Shown one piece after another: positions 1-7,950 of a stretch of 40,541 nt of DNA. Source of the DNA: Pontibacterium sp049599735 (GTDB taxonomy: Bacteria > Pseudomonadota > Gammaproteobacteria > Pseudomonadales > Balneatricaceae); contig JBMYOX010000031.1 of the NCBI GenBank assembly GCA_049599735.1, forward strand, positions 1-40,541. The letters are read 5' to 3'. Under the pieces are notes generated by a model. That model did not search any database. It had not been told where the DNA came from and worked only from the letters and a program-made list of their open reading frames with translations. Both the position numbers and the translations under genes were made by a program. Each line of letters begins with the position of its first letter. Position 1 is the first letter of the stretch.

Positions 1-1717
1 GGTTGTGGACTCGGTGCATATTCTGTCTGAATTTTCAGACCGTTACCGCCCGGGTGAAAAACCCCGTGAAGCTCTGGTGGAAGTATTAAGCCACTTGTTT
101 ACACCGATGTTCTTTACCTCTGTTACCTCGGCAGTGGGTTTTGCCTCCCTGGCTTTTACACCGATTCCACCGGTACAGATTTTTGGTTTGCACGTGGCCT
201 TTGGTATTTTACTGGCGTTCTTCCTGACAGTGGTTTTTGTGCCCGCCTATATCATGAGCTTATCCGATAAACGTCTGGCAGCCCTTAAAGATCATAATAT
301 TGAAGAAGATGATAACTCGCTGCTGGGACGTTTATTGTCTGCCACGGGTCGATTCTCGCTGGCACGGGCAAAAACACTGGTGATTGGTTTTATCGCTGTG
401 GTTGCGGTTTCGATTTATGGTGTCAGCCAGATACAGATTAACGACAACCCGATCCGCTGGTTCAAAGATGATCATCGTTTACGTGTGGCCGATAAGGTTA
501 TGAACTCACATTTTTCAGGCACCTATGAAGCTTATCTGGTACTGGAAAAATCAGATATTTCCCAGGATCGGGCAGCGTTAGGTGAGCGCTTATTAACGCA
601 GGCAGAGAGTGCTGGTGACGATCTGAAGACTGCGGTTCAAGCCCTGATGGCTCAGGCGCAAGACGACAAGTTTCAGACTTACACCGATAACCTGATTAAT
701 GCCTTTGATGACGCCAGTTATAACCGGCCAGCCGTTGAAGAGGCGGTGTGGTTGTCCCTGATCGAGACTGCGGAAAAAGCACAAGTTGATGCTAAATACT
801 TTCTGACGCCGGGTGCCTTGTCCTACCTGCAGGATCTTCAGGCCCACCTGAATGCCTCTGAGCTGGTAGGCAAATCTAACGGTCTGCCAACACTACTTAA
901 AACGGTTTACCGTGAACTGAACGGTGGCGATGACTCACAATACAAATTGCCAGAGACTGCTAATGCGGCAGCTCAAACCATTCTTAGTTTTCAGTCTTCC
1001 CATCGCCCGAACGATCTCTGGCATATGGTGACGCCGGATTACCGTTCAACAACCCTCTGGTTGCAACTTAAAAGTGGTGATAACCAGGAAATGAGCAAAG
1101 TTATTGCGCTGGTTGATGACTATGTGCAGCAGAACCCTTTGCCTGAGGGTGTGGAATTAAACTGGGCGGGCCTGACCTACATCAATGTGGTCTGGCAGGA
1201 ACAGATGGTTAATGGCATGTTGGACAGCCTGTTAAGCGCTTTTGTGATGGTGCTGCTGATGATGGTCTTCCTGTTCAGATCAATCAAAATTGGTCTGTTG
1301 TCCATGCTGCCCTTAACGGTGACTATACTCTTTATTTACGGCCTGATTGGCTGGATAGGCAAAGATTATGATATGCCAATTGCCGTGCTCAGTGCACTGA
1401 CATTAGGTTTATCGGTGGATTTTGCTATTCACTTCCTGGAGCGTGCCCGGGCAATTTATCAGGAAACGGGTGACTGGCAGGCAACCGTTCAGGAGGTGTA
1501 CCGCGGCCCTGCGCGGGCGATCAGCCGCAATGCGGTGGTGGTTGCGGTAGGTTTTACACCGCTGCTGCTGGCCCCGTTGGTACCTTATATTACGGTGGGC
1601 TTTTTCCTGGCAACCATTATGGCGGTCTCGGCTGTTGTGACAGTGGTGCTGTTACCTGCGGTTATGAATAACATTGCTAACAAAAATGCGTTGTTTGGTC
1701 TCAAGAAGGAGAAATAA
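1..1717 (+). CDS. RND/MMPL-family exporter, C-terminal part (5' end outside window)
   Basis: Inner-membrane RND-superfamily permease of the MMPL/HAE3 type, expected to move lipids or other hydrophobic compounds by proton motive force. The visible ~571 residues begin inside the first transmembrane bundle, cross a periplasmic loop (roughly residues 145-400) and end with a second six-helix bundle (roughly 400-560). In that bundle, the motif GLSVDFAIHFLERA matches the conserved TM4 region of MMPL proteins. The reading frame is open to base 2, so the true start lies upstream; the GTG at base 5 is internal. The next gene starts one base after its stop, so the two are co-transcribed. The LolA-like and barrel partners downstream suggest envelope export towards the outer membrane. 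The substrate cannot be read from sequence. Family certain, role inferred. Confidence 0.9.
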   Translation, partial: VVDSVHILSEFSDRYRPGEKPREALVEVLSHLFTPMFFTSVTSAVGFASLAFTPIPPVQIFGLHVAFGILLAFFLTVVFVPAYIMSLSDKRLAALKDHNIEEDDNSLLGRLLSATGRFSLARAKTLVIGFIAVVAVSIYGVSQIQINDNPIRWFKDDHRLRVADKVMNSHFSGTYEAYLVLEKSDISQDRAALGERLLTQAESAGDDLKTAVQALMAQAQDDKFQTYTDNLINAFDDASYNRPAVEEAVWLSLIETAEKAQVDAKYFLTPGALSYLQDLQAHLNASELVGKSNGLPTLLKTVYRELNGGDDSQYKLPETANAAAQTILSFQSSHRPNDLWHMVTPDYRSTTLWLQLKSGDNQEMSKVIALVDDYVQQNPLPEGVELNWAGLTYINVVWQEQMVNGMLDSLLSAFVMVLLMMVFLFRSIKIGLLSMLPLTVTILFIYGLIGWIGKDYDMPIAVLSALTLGLSVDFAIHFLERARAIYQETGDWQATVQEVYRGPARAISRNAVVVAVGFTPLLLAPLVPYITVGFFLATIMAVSAVVTVVLLPAVMNNIANKNALFGLKKEK

Positions 1718-1718
1718 A

Positions 1719-2525
1719 ATGCTGAATTTTACCCGTTCCCTGATTGCAGCACTTGCTTTAGCGGTAGTGCCAGCAGCCCAGGCTGCAGACCTGACGGACG
1801 TTAATGAAATTGTCGCTCAGGCAAACCTGGCCTCTTACTATCGTGGTGAAGATGGGCGTTCGGATGCCCGTATGGTGATTACCGATGCCCAGGGTCGCTC
1901 ACAAACCCGGCAGTTCACTATTTTGCGTCATGATAAAGCTGATGGAGGCGATCAGGATTTCCTGGTGGCTTTCAGTCGCCCGGCAGATGTGCGTAACACC
2001 GTTTTTATGGTCGCCAAACACGTTGAAACAGATGATGATCGCTGGTTGTATCTACCTGGTTTGGATTTGGTTAAACGTATTTCTGCCGGTGATAAACGCA
2101 CCAGTTTTGTCGGATCGCATTACTTTTACGAAGATGTATCTGGTCGTAATACCACTGAAGATACACACAGCCTGGTTGAAACAACCGCTGAACATTATAT
2201 CGTGGACAATACCCCTAAAAACCCGGGTTCAGTAGAGTTCAGCCGCTACCGGATGTGGGTTGATAAGGCCAACCTGTTACCGGTAAAAATTGAATATACC
2301 GATGATGCTGACAGGCTTTACCGGCGGGTAGAAGTGTTGGAAGTCAAAGAGGTTCAGGGTTACCCCACCGTGACAAAATCCCGTGTAAGTGACCTGACCT
2401 CCGGCGGGTCAACCACTATGGAATTTCGATACATCAAATACGATATTGGCCTGGAGCCTTCTGTTTTTACAGAACGCTCCCTGCGTAAATTGCCACGTAA
2501 ATGGCTGAAGAGGCCAAAATCATGA
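1719..2525 (+). CDS. Outer membrane lipoprotein-sorting (LolA-like) protein
   Basis: Predicted periplasmic protein of 268 residues with a clear signal peptide ending in AQA-AD. The mature part resembles the LolA-like fold (family usually annotated outer membrane lipoprotein-sorting protein), which binds lipid or acyl chains in a half-barrel. Typical features are the stretch RWLYLPGLDLVKRI and the repeated strand pattern around SRYRMWVDKANLLPVKIEY. I chose the ATG at 1719 because AAGGAG lies at 1706-1711 and the signal peptide begins there; an upstream in-frame start would overlap the exporter. It overlaps the next gene by ATGA. Proteins of this kind often accompany MMPL exporters, probably as periplasmic carriers. 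It is not LolA itself, whose partners LolB and LolCDE are absent here. Confidence 0.85.
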   Translation: MLNFTRSLIAALALAVVPAAQAADLTDVNEIVAQANLASYYRGEDGRSDARMVITDAQGRSQTRQFTILRHDKADGGDQDFLVAFSRPADVRNTVFMVAKHVETDDDRWLYLPGLDLVKRISAGDKRTSFVGSHYFYEDVSGRNTTEDTHSLVETTAEHYIVDNTPKNPGSVEFSRYRMWVDKANLLPVKIEYTDDADRLYRRVEVLEVKEVQGYPTVTKSRVSDLTSGGSTTMEFRYIKYDIGLEPSVFTERSLRKLPRKWLKRPKS

Positions 2526-3796
2526 TACGTCCTTTAGTGTTCGCCCTGTTTAGCTCAGGGCTTTGCCTGCCTGCTTTAGCCGCCGATGAGTGGGATAATG
2601 ACGGCTGGGATGAAGAAGAAAGCTCACAAGCCCAATGGCATGGTTTTGTGGAAACGGCCCTCGGCTTCAGGGTACAGGAAGACAGCACACAGCCTGATAA
2701 TGAAAACACCCTGGCGGATGCGCGTGTGCAACTGGAAGTCTCGGATTATATTGGTGAATCACGCTACAGCATTAAAGCTGACCTGTATGCCGATGGCGTG
2801 GAGCATGGCATGAAAGCTGATTTGCGTGAGGCCCTGCTTGACCTGAGCCCTCAGGAAAGCCTTGATTTAAGGCTGGGCCAGCAGGTTATGACCTGGGGTA
2901 CGGGTGATCTTTTATTTATCAATGATATGTTTCCCAAAGACTGGGTCTCTTATTTTGCCGGGCGTGATGACCAGTACCTGAAAGCCCCCTCAGTAAGCGC
3001 AAAAGCGAGTTATTACAATCCCGCCGCCAGTGTTGATCTGGTGTGGACACCCATTTTTACCAGTGACCGTTTTATCGACGGCGAGCGATTTTCTTATTTC
3101 AGCCCCATGGCCGGTCAACAGATCAGCGCACATTTGGTGCCACTGGATCCCGATGAAACCTTTGAGAACGGTGAGTTAGCTATAAGGGTTCATGGAAACC
3201 GGGAGGGCACAGAGTGGGCGCTTTATGGTTATCGGGGGTTCTGGAAACGACCTAATGCGATGACCTCTGCCGGTGAGGCTTACTTCAGTCGCCTGGATAC
3301 CCTGGGTGGTAGTCTGCGTGGCAATATGGCGGGTGGTATCGCAAACCTCGAGCTGGGCTGGTATGAGGGCAAGGACGATAACGGCAGTAATCCACTGATC
3401 CCCAATGATCAGCTGCGCGTTTTGGTGGGTTATGAGCGTGAATTGATTTCAAAACTGACGGCAACGGCTCAATATTATCTTGAATGGACGCAGGATTATG
3501 AGGCCCTTAAGGCTAATGATGGTGACTCGCCTTATCGTCCGGATGAGAAACGTCACTTGCTGACCCTGCGCCTGACCTATCGGGCGATGCAGGATAACCT
3601 GACCTTTTCCTGGTTTAACTACTGGTCACCGTCCGATGAAGACGTATTTATGCGCCCGTCAGTGAGCTATCGACTGGATGACAATACGGCTGTTGTCGTT
3701 GGTGCAAACCTGTTTTCAGGCAATAAAGCGCATACTTTTTTTGGGCAGTTTGAAGATGCCAGCAGTATTTATGCCCGCTTAAGGTATAGCTTTTAA
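2522..3796 (+). CDS. Outer-membrane beta-barrel protein (DUF1302-like)
   Basis: Secreted protein of 424 residues. The signal peptide (about residues 1-22, ending ALA-AD) is followed by an acidic Trp-rich segment (DEWDNDGWDEEE) and then alternating amphipathic strands, ending in Phe as outer-membrane barrels do. The segment LGQQVMTWGTGD, followed by FPKDW, resembles the conserved core of DUF1302-type porin-like proteins. The start at 2522 overlaps the previous stop as ATGA, implying translational coupling in the operon with the RND exporter and the LolA-like protein. The likely job is the outer-membrane end of that export route. This is an inference from context, since no substrate-specific motif is visible. 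Confidence 0.75.
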   Translation: MIRPLVFALFSSGLCLPALAADEWDNDGWDEEESSQAQWHGFVETALGFRVQEDSTQPDNENTLADARVQLEVSDYIGESRYSIKADLYADGVEHGMKADLREALLDLSPQESLDLRLGQQVMTWGTGDLLFINDMFPKDWVSYFAGRDDQYLKAPSVSAKASYYNPAASVDLVWTPIFTSDRFIDGERFSYFSPMAGQQISAHLVPLDPDETFENGELAIRVHGNREGTEWALYGYRGFWKRPNAMTSAGEAYFSRLDTLGGSLRGNMAGGIANLELGWYEGKDDNGSNPLIPNDQLRVLVGYERELISKLTATAQYYLEWTQDYEALKANDGDSPYRPDEKRHLLTLRLTYRAMQDNLTFSWFNYWSPSDEDVFMRPSVSYRLDDNTAVVVGANLFSGNKAHTFFGQFEDASSIYARLRYSF

Positions 3797-3828
3797 AGGT
3801 GCGACAGGCTGGTTTCTGTTGAGTGCGT

Positions 3829-5112
3829 TTATGAGCGTGCGTAGTCTTTAAGCGCGCGGCGTTTTTTTGCTTTTTTGTTACTCAGGTGGGCGGTCACGGA
3901 TTGATTACGCCCTTTGCGCTTAGCTTCATAGAGCGCCAAATCTGCCTGCTTAATAACGGCAGCGGCATCGGGGTGTTGTTCTGTTTTTTGTGAAATACCG
4001 ATGCTGACGGTAATTGTCGCTACATCAGACTTGGTGTCTTTTTTACGCAAGTGTCGCCGCTTTTTGGAATTATCCGGTCGCTTGGGGCTGCGTATTCTCA
4101 TCGGATAGCTGGCAATGACCTCACGGATATGCTCAGCGTGAGCCAGCACCTGGGCCTCGTCTTTTCCCGGAAATACCAGTGTAAATTCTTCACCGCCGTA
4201 GCGGTACGCTGTACCGCCGCCGCCAACAGAAGCCAGCCTGGCGGCAACCATTTTTAATACCTGATCACCTGTATCATGGCCATAGGTATCGTTAAATTTT
4301 TTAAAATGATCAATATCCACCATGGCGATACTGTAACGGCGTCCGATCGTTGCCAGTTTATCCTGTAATGCCCGGCGCGCCGGAATTTCGGTAAGTTCGT
4401 CCAGGTAAGCCATATTATGACTATTCTGAACCACTGCAATGCCCATAGCGATCAGTGCGGCGGATACCAGCAGGGCAGAGATATTGGGTTGATCAAACCA
4501 TATGATAATAAACAGGCTGCTTAGCAGCGAGGCGAGGACACCGGCATCACCATGCCCCCGTCTGGCCACAAAAAAAAGTAGTGTCGTGACCAGGGCTGCG
4601 GCGTAAAAAATGGCAGCCATATCGCTAAGAAAGCGGCCCTCGAAGAACATTTCAAGCATATTCACCGGCAGACTTGTCAGCAGCAGCCCTAGCTGGTTGC
4701 CTGACCAGAGCCAGCCCAGTACCAGATAACCCGCAAGCACACCGGTCAGCCGTGCCATGCCTAACAGTGTGAACAGGCCGCGCTCCTGATAGGTGGCGAT
4801 TAATGTAATATTCACGGGTATCAGCAGGCTGATTGCGCTGAAAAGCACGTAGGTTTCAGGTTCGTCAATGCTGGTTTGCAGGCCCTGCCGGATCAGCAGG
4901 TAGGCACAGGTCAGATTCAGGGTGGCGAAGAGAATTTGGTTGCGGTTAAAGCGGTAGGCCAGCAGTAATACAACCAATGCAAGCATATAGGGCAGCTGGT
5001 TAAGGGTAAACAGGTAGGTGGCCGGAAGTGTGGCAACATAGTCTATCAGCAGGCCTGCGCTGGCCAGTAATATAAAGGCAGGGGCTAACAGGGTGATAAG
5101 TCTGAGAGGCAA
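3829..5112 (-). CDS. Membrane-bound diguanylate cyclase (GGDEF)
   Basis: Makes the second messenger c-di-GMP from two GTP. The N-terminal ~225 residues form several membrane helices, probably a sensory MASE-like region of unnamed type. The C-terminal GGDEF domain has DIDHFKKFNDTYGHD near residues 267-280 and an intact GGEEF active site at 306-310. There is no RxxD inhibitory site five residues before it. A basic insertion (about 341-362, rich in Lys and Arg) interrupts the domain after GGEEF, and the C-terminus is also basic. The predicted start is a TTG preceded by AGGAAGGAAG; the next Met would cut off the first helices. Monocistronic and convergent with the barrel gene. Confidence 0.88.
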   Translation of the reverse strand: MPLRLITLLAPAFILLASAGLLIDYVATLPATYLFTLNQLPYMLALVVLLLAYRFNRNQILFATLNLTCAYLLIRQGLQTSIDEPETYVLFSAISLLIPVNITLIATYQERGLFTLLGMARLTGVLAGYLVLGWLWSGNQLGLLLTSLPVNMLEMFFEGRFLSDMAAIFYAAALVTTLLFFVARRGHGDAGVLASLLSSLFIIIWFDQPNISALLVSAALIAMGIAVVQNSHNMAYLDELTEIPARRALQDKLATIGRRYSIAMVDIDHFKKFNDTYGHDTGDQVLKMVAARLASVGGGGTAYRYGGEEFTLVFPGKDEAQVLAHAEHIREVIASYPMRIRSPKRPDNSKKRRHLRKKDTKSDVATITVSIGISQKTEQHPDAAAVIKQADLALYEAKRKGRNQSVTAHLSNKKAKKRRALKDYARS

Positions 5113-5305
5113 CCGCTTCTTCCTTCCTGGATTTTAGGGTCTGAATAACATCCATTTAAACAGGGTTTTCGGTAAGTCAAAGTAAGTATAGCGAGTTAGC
5201 TGGTTTTTATAAACAAGCCATGCATTGGCCTTTCAGTGTGAGCCGGATGATTTAAAATATAAGGTCAGGTTGTTTTGAAGATGGTATTCGGGAGGGGTAA
5301 ACGGA

Positions 5306-5326
5306 GCCGCAGCTTTAGGCTACGGC
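5306..5326 (-). terminator. Hairpin downstream of the DUF2892 gene
   Basis: GCCGCAGC and GCTACGGC pair with one mismatch around a five-base loop, 34 bases past the stop of the minus-strand DUF2892 gene. The U-tract on that strand is poor, so this is a weak terminator candidate. The remainder of the 247-base gap (5113-5359) shows no gene. Confidence 0.35.
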
Positions 5327-5359
5327 CCTGTGTTTCGTGAAATATCAGGCCTGGCCGGA

Positions 5360-5776
5360 TTATTCAGGCTTATCAGTATGTTTGAAGCCCAGCATGCGTG
5401 AAATGGTCATAGCCGGGCACCAGCCGGTAAAAGCGGACTGTGTCAGGCTAAGGCCCACAATGGCTGTCACAATCAGAACCTGAGGGTTCATGTTAAGGAA
5501 AAGGACTAAAGCTACGGTGATCAGCACTATAGAACCGGCGATGATGTGCACACCCTGATTAACGGTCATGCCTCCCACATTACAGGCCTCGGCTTTAAGG
5601 CCCATCATTTTAAAAATTGCAACGGCAGGGCACCAGCCGCTGAATGCGGATTGCAGTAAGTTCAGGCCAACAAATCCCGTCAGGTAGTACCAATATTCAC
5701 TGACATAAGTACCTAATGCCAGACTGACTAGAATTACGGTACCCGCCATCAGGCGTAAAGCTGCGTTTATGGTCAT
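5360..5776 (-). CDS. Tandem DUF2892 (YgaP-like) membrane protein
   Basis: Inner-membrane protein of 138 residues made of two copies of the short DUF2892/YgaP transmembrane module. Each copy has an Ala-Gly-rich helix, a second helix, and a conserved end: LLQSAFSGWCPA followed by MMGLK in copy one, LTQSAFTGWCPA followed by MLGFK in copy two. Single copies are usually about 65 residues and are often fused to rhodanese domains. Here the module is duplicated without rhodanese. The conserved Cys in each GWCPA suggests sulfur or thiol chemistry, but no function is established. It is divergent from the UspE-like gene and shares a 219-base AT-rich intergenic region with a half-conserved FNR-like site. 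Confidence 0.8.
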   Translation of the reverse strand: MTINAALRLMAGTVILVSLALGTYVSEYWYYLTGFVGLNLLQSAFSGWCPAVAIFKMMGLKAEACNVGGMTVNQGVHIIAGSIVLITVALVLFLNMNPQVLIVTAIVGLSLTQSAFTGWCPAMTISRMLGFKHTDKPE

Positions 5777-5859
5777 TCATCCATTCCTGTATCTTTGAAT
5801 TAGAAGTAATTGGTTTATATTATATATTAATAATATCTAATATAAAGATGATAATTAGA

Positions 5860-5873
5860 ATGAAAATGATCAA
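5860..5873 (-). promoter_or_regulatory. Degenerate FNR-box candidate between DUF2892 and UspE-like genes
   Basis: On the minus strand the bases read TTGATCATTTTCAT, matching the FNR consensus TTGAT-N4-ATCAA at 8 of 10 positions. It is centred about 90 bases before the DUF2892 start and 129 before the stress-protein start. A TATTAT-like -10 lies near the expected distance on the minus strand. The surroundings are very AT-rich, so a chance match is quite possible. Confidence 0.35.
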
Positions 5874-5995
5874 ATGACAGTTTCTTTATTCTGCGACTCT
5901 ATAAGGCAGTCATTTATCGGGCCGGAATGGTCTGCGAACCCTTCCGGAGTGGGCTAGACTTAGAACAAAGTTCATTAACGTACTGGAGATCTGTT

Positions 5996-6937
5996 ATGTC
6001 CGGTATCAAGCGTATGCTGGTCTACGTTGACCAGAATGCAGACAATACACGGCTATTACAAAAAACAAGACAGCTGGCATCCGGTGGTGATATGCAGGTT
6101 GAATTGTTCTGTACGGCTTATAGTAGTGCGCTGCATCAATCCTATTTGTTTGACAAAAAAGCCGAAGAATATGCTGAACATGGTTATGTTAAAAGTGTTG
6201 AAGCGAAACTGGATAACTACGCCGGTGAACTGAGGGTACAGGGCATTGCCTGTGGTGTTGATGTGTACTGGGAACGTCATGCTATTGAGGGGCTTGTGCG
6301 CAAAGCATTACGTTTTGAACCCGATATAGTGATTTATCCTTTATCACATACACATGGTTTTTTAGACCTGATAACCGGGGATACAAACTGGAAACTTATT
6401 CAGCAATGCCCGGCGCTTTTATTCCTCAGTCACGATCGGATATGGCAGTGGCCACCCCGCATCGCGGCTTGTGTGGATCCCTTCCATAACTGTGAGCAAC
6501 CTGAGGAGCTCGATCATGAAGTGCTGGTAACGACCCGGCAGTTGAGTGAACAATACAGGGCTGAAATGGAAGTAGTACATTGCTTTCACACGCTGCCCCA
6601 GTCTGCGATCTTTGATGAGCATGTAGTCACTGATTATAAGGCACTGCAGCAGCAGGTTCGTCAAAAGCACAAAGCTGAACTGGATCAGTTGCTGGCATCT
6701 TATAATTTGAGCCTCAGTAATCCGCTGGTACATCTGCTTGAAGGCGAAGCGCATAAATTATTACCGGCTTATGTAAAGGAGCGGGAAGTCGATTTGCTGG
6801 TGATGGGGCAGGTTCCCCGGGGTTTGCTGGACCACTTATTAACGGGCAGTACCATTGAGCGGGTACTGTCAGAGCTGGATGCTGATGTATTAGTTGTAAA
6901 ACCACCGGGCTTTGTCTGCCCGGCGGAGGATACCTGA
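5996..6937 (+). CDS. Universal stress protein, tandem UspE-like
   Basis: Cytoplasmic protein of 313 residues with two Usp domains (about 1-145 and 150-305), the same size and architecture as UspE of E. coli. The second domain ends with MGQVPRGLLDHLLTGST, the position of the ATP-binding loop G-2X-G-9X-G(S/T), but the second Gly is Pro, so nucleotide binding may be altered. The domain closes with DADVLVVKPP, typical of the family. I chose the ATG at 5996 because GGAG precedes it by nine bases and the family start (M-x-x-I-K-x-M-L-V) is there; the reading frame is open further upstream. Usp proteins of this type are often induced on oxygen limitation, consistent with the fnr block elsewhere in the window. 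It is convergent with xthA, only 12 bases apart. Confidence 0.88.
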   Translation: MSGIKRMLVYVDQNADNTRLLQKTRQLASGGDMQVELFCTAYSSALHQSYLFDKKAEEYAEHGYVKSVEAKLDNYAGELRVQGIACGVDVYWERHAIEGLVRKALRFEPDIVIYPLSHTHGFLDLITGDTNWKLIQQCPALLFLSHDRIWQWPPRIAACVDPFHNCEQPEELDHEVLVTTRQLSEQYRAEMEVVHCFHTLPQSAIFDEHVVTDYKALQQQVRQKHKAELDQLLASYNLSLSNPLVHLLEGEAHKLLPAYVKEREVDLLVMGQVPRGLLDHLLTGSTIERVLSELDADVLVVKPPGFVCPAEDT

Positions 6938-6949
6938 AGGCTTTGTCTG

Positions 6950-7765
6950 TCAGAGCTGGAATTCTGCCCAGAGTGGGGCGTGATCTGAGGGTTTTTCCAT
7001 TGCCCGGATCTCGTAGTCTACACCGGCATCAGTACAGCAGCGGAGAAGAGTGTTGGTAACCAGAATCGCATCAATACGCAGGCCTCTTTTAGGCTCACGG
7101 TCAAATCCGCGTGAGCGGTAGTCAAACCAGCTGTATGTGGTCGTTTCATCAGGGTGTAAATGGCGAAAGGTATCGGTTAAACCCCAGCCTTTTAGTCTGT
7201 CCAGCCATTGCCGTTCGATGGGTTGAAAACTGGCCTTGCCTGAACGTAACCAGCGTTTACGGTTATCTTCGCCTATGCCTATGTCGCAGTCTTGTGGTGA
7301 TATGTTCAGGTCGCCCATAACCACCATGGGCTGATCGGCATCGCAGTGTGTTTCAAGGTGCTGCTGTAAGTCGGAGTAAAATTTTTCTTTGGCAGGGAAC
7401 TTTGTTTCGTGACTGATATTCTCTCCCTGAGGAAAGTAACCGTTCAGAACCCAAAGTGTGCCACCTTTACCATCGTTATACTGGCCCATAATCATCCGAC
7501 GCTGGGCATCGTCTTCATCACTGGTAAAACCTTTCTGGACAGAGAGAGGCTTTTCCTTAGAGATCAGGCAAACACCGTAGTGGCCTTTCTGGCCGTGAAA
7601 CTCTACGTGGTAACCCATGGCTTCGATGGCAGCGGTGGGGAATTCAGGATCGGAGACTTTGGTTTCCTGAATGCCGATTACATCGGGCTGGTGTTTGTCG
7701 ATCACAGCCTGGAGTTGATGGAGGCGCGCACGAAGGCCATTGACATTAAAACATACAAGCTTCAT
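6950..7765 (-). CDS. xthA: Exodeoxyribonuclease III
   Basis: AP endonuclease and 3'-5' exonuclease of base-excision repair, 271 residues, close to the E. coli enzyme (268). It has the exonuclease/endonuclease/phosphatase fold with the metal ligand in QETKV (Glu34), the GDLNISPQD catalytic segment, and the closing SDHAPLW with the catalytic His. The start MKLVCFNVNGLRAR aligns with the family N-terminus, so I prefer the ATG at 7765 over the TTG 15 bases upstream. GGAA lies about ten bases before that ATG. Transcribed alone, divergent from the glutathione reductase gene. Confidence 0.95.
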   Translation of the reverse strand: MKLVCFNVNGLRARLHQLQAVIDKHQPDVIGIQETKVSDPEFPTAAIEAMGYHVEFHGQKGHYGVCLISKEKPLSVQKGFTSDEDDAQRRMIMGQYNDGKGGTLWVLNGYFPQGENISHETKFPAKEKFYSDLQQHLETHCDADQPMVVMGDLNISPQDCDIGIGEDNRKRWLRSGKASFQPIERQWLDRLKGWGLTDTFRHLHPDETTTYSWFDYRSRGFDREPKRGLRIDAILVTNTLLRCCTDAGVDYEIRAMEKPSDHAPLWAEFQL

Positions 7766-7950
7766 CTGAATTTGTTCCAAGCAAGAGTGAAGCCATTAAG
7801 TGTAACAAAAACTGAGCAGCGGTTAAGTGGCGCAGTTAGGAAAAAAGACCTGATTGATTGCAGCAATATCGGTGTTTAGCTATTTCTATTGGTAGTTTTT
7901 GATATGGCGGGATAGAGTAATACCGCAAATAAAGCATAAGGAGCCCCGTT

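Noticed and set aside
7409..7879. 156-residue plus-strand ORF opposite xthA
   Set aside because: It is antisense to a clearly conserved exonuclease III and has no recognisable domain.
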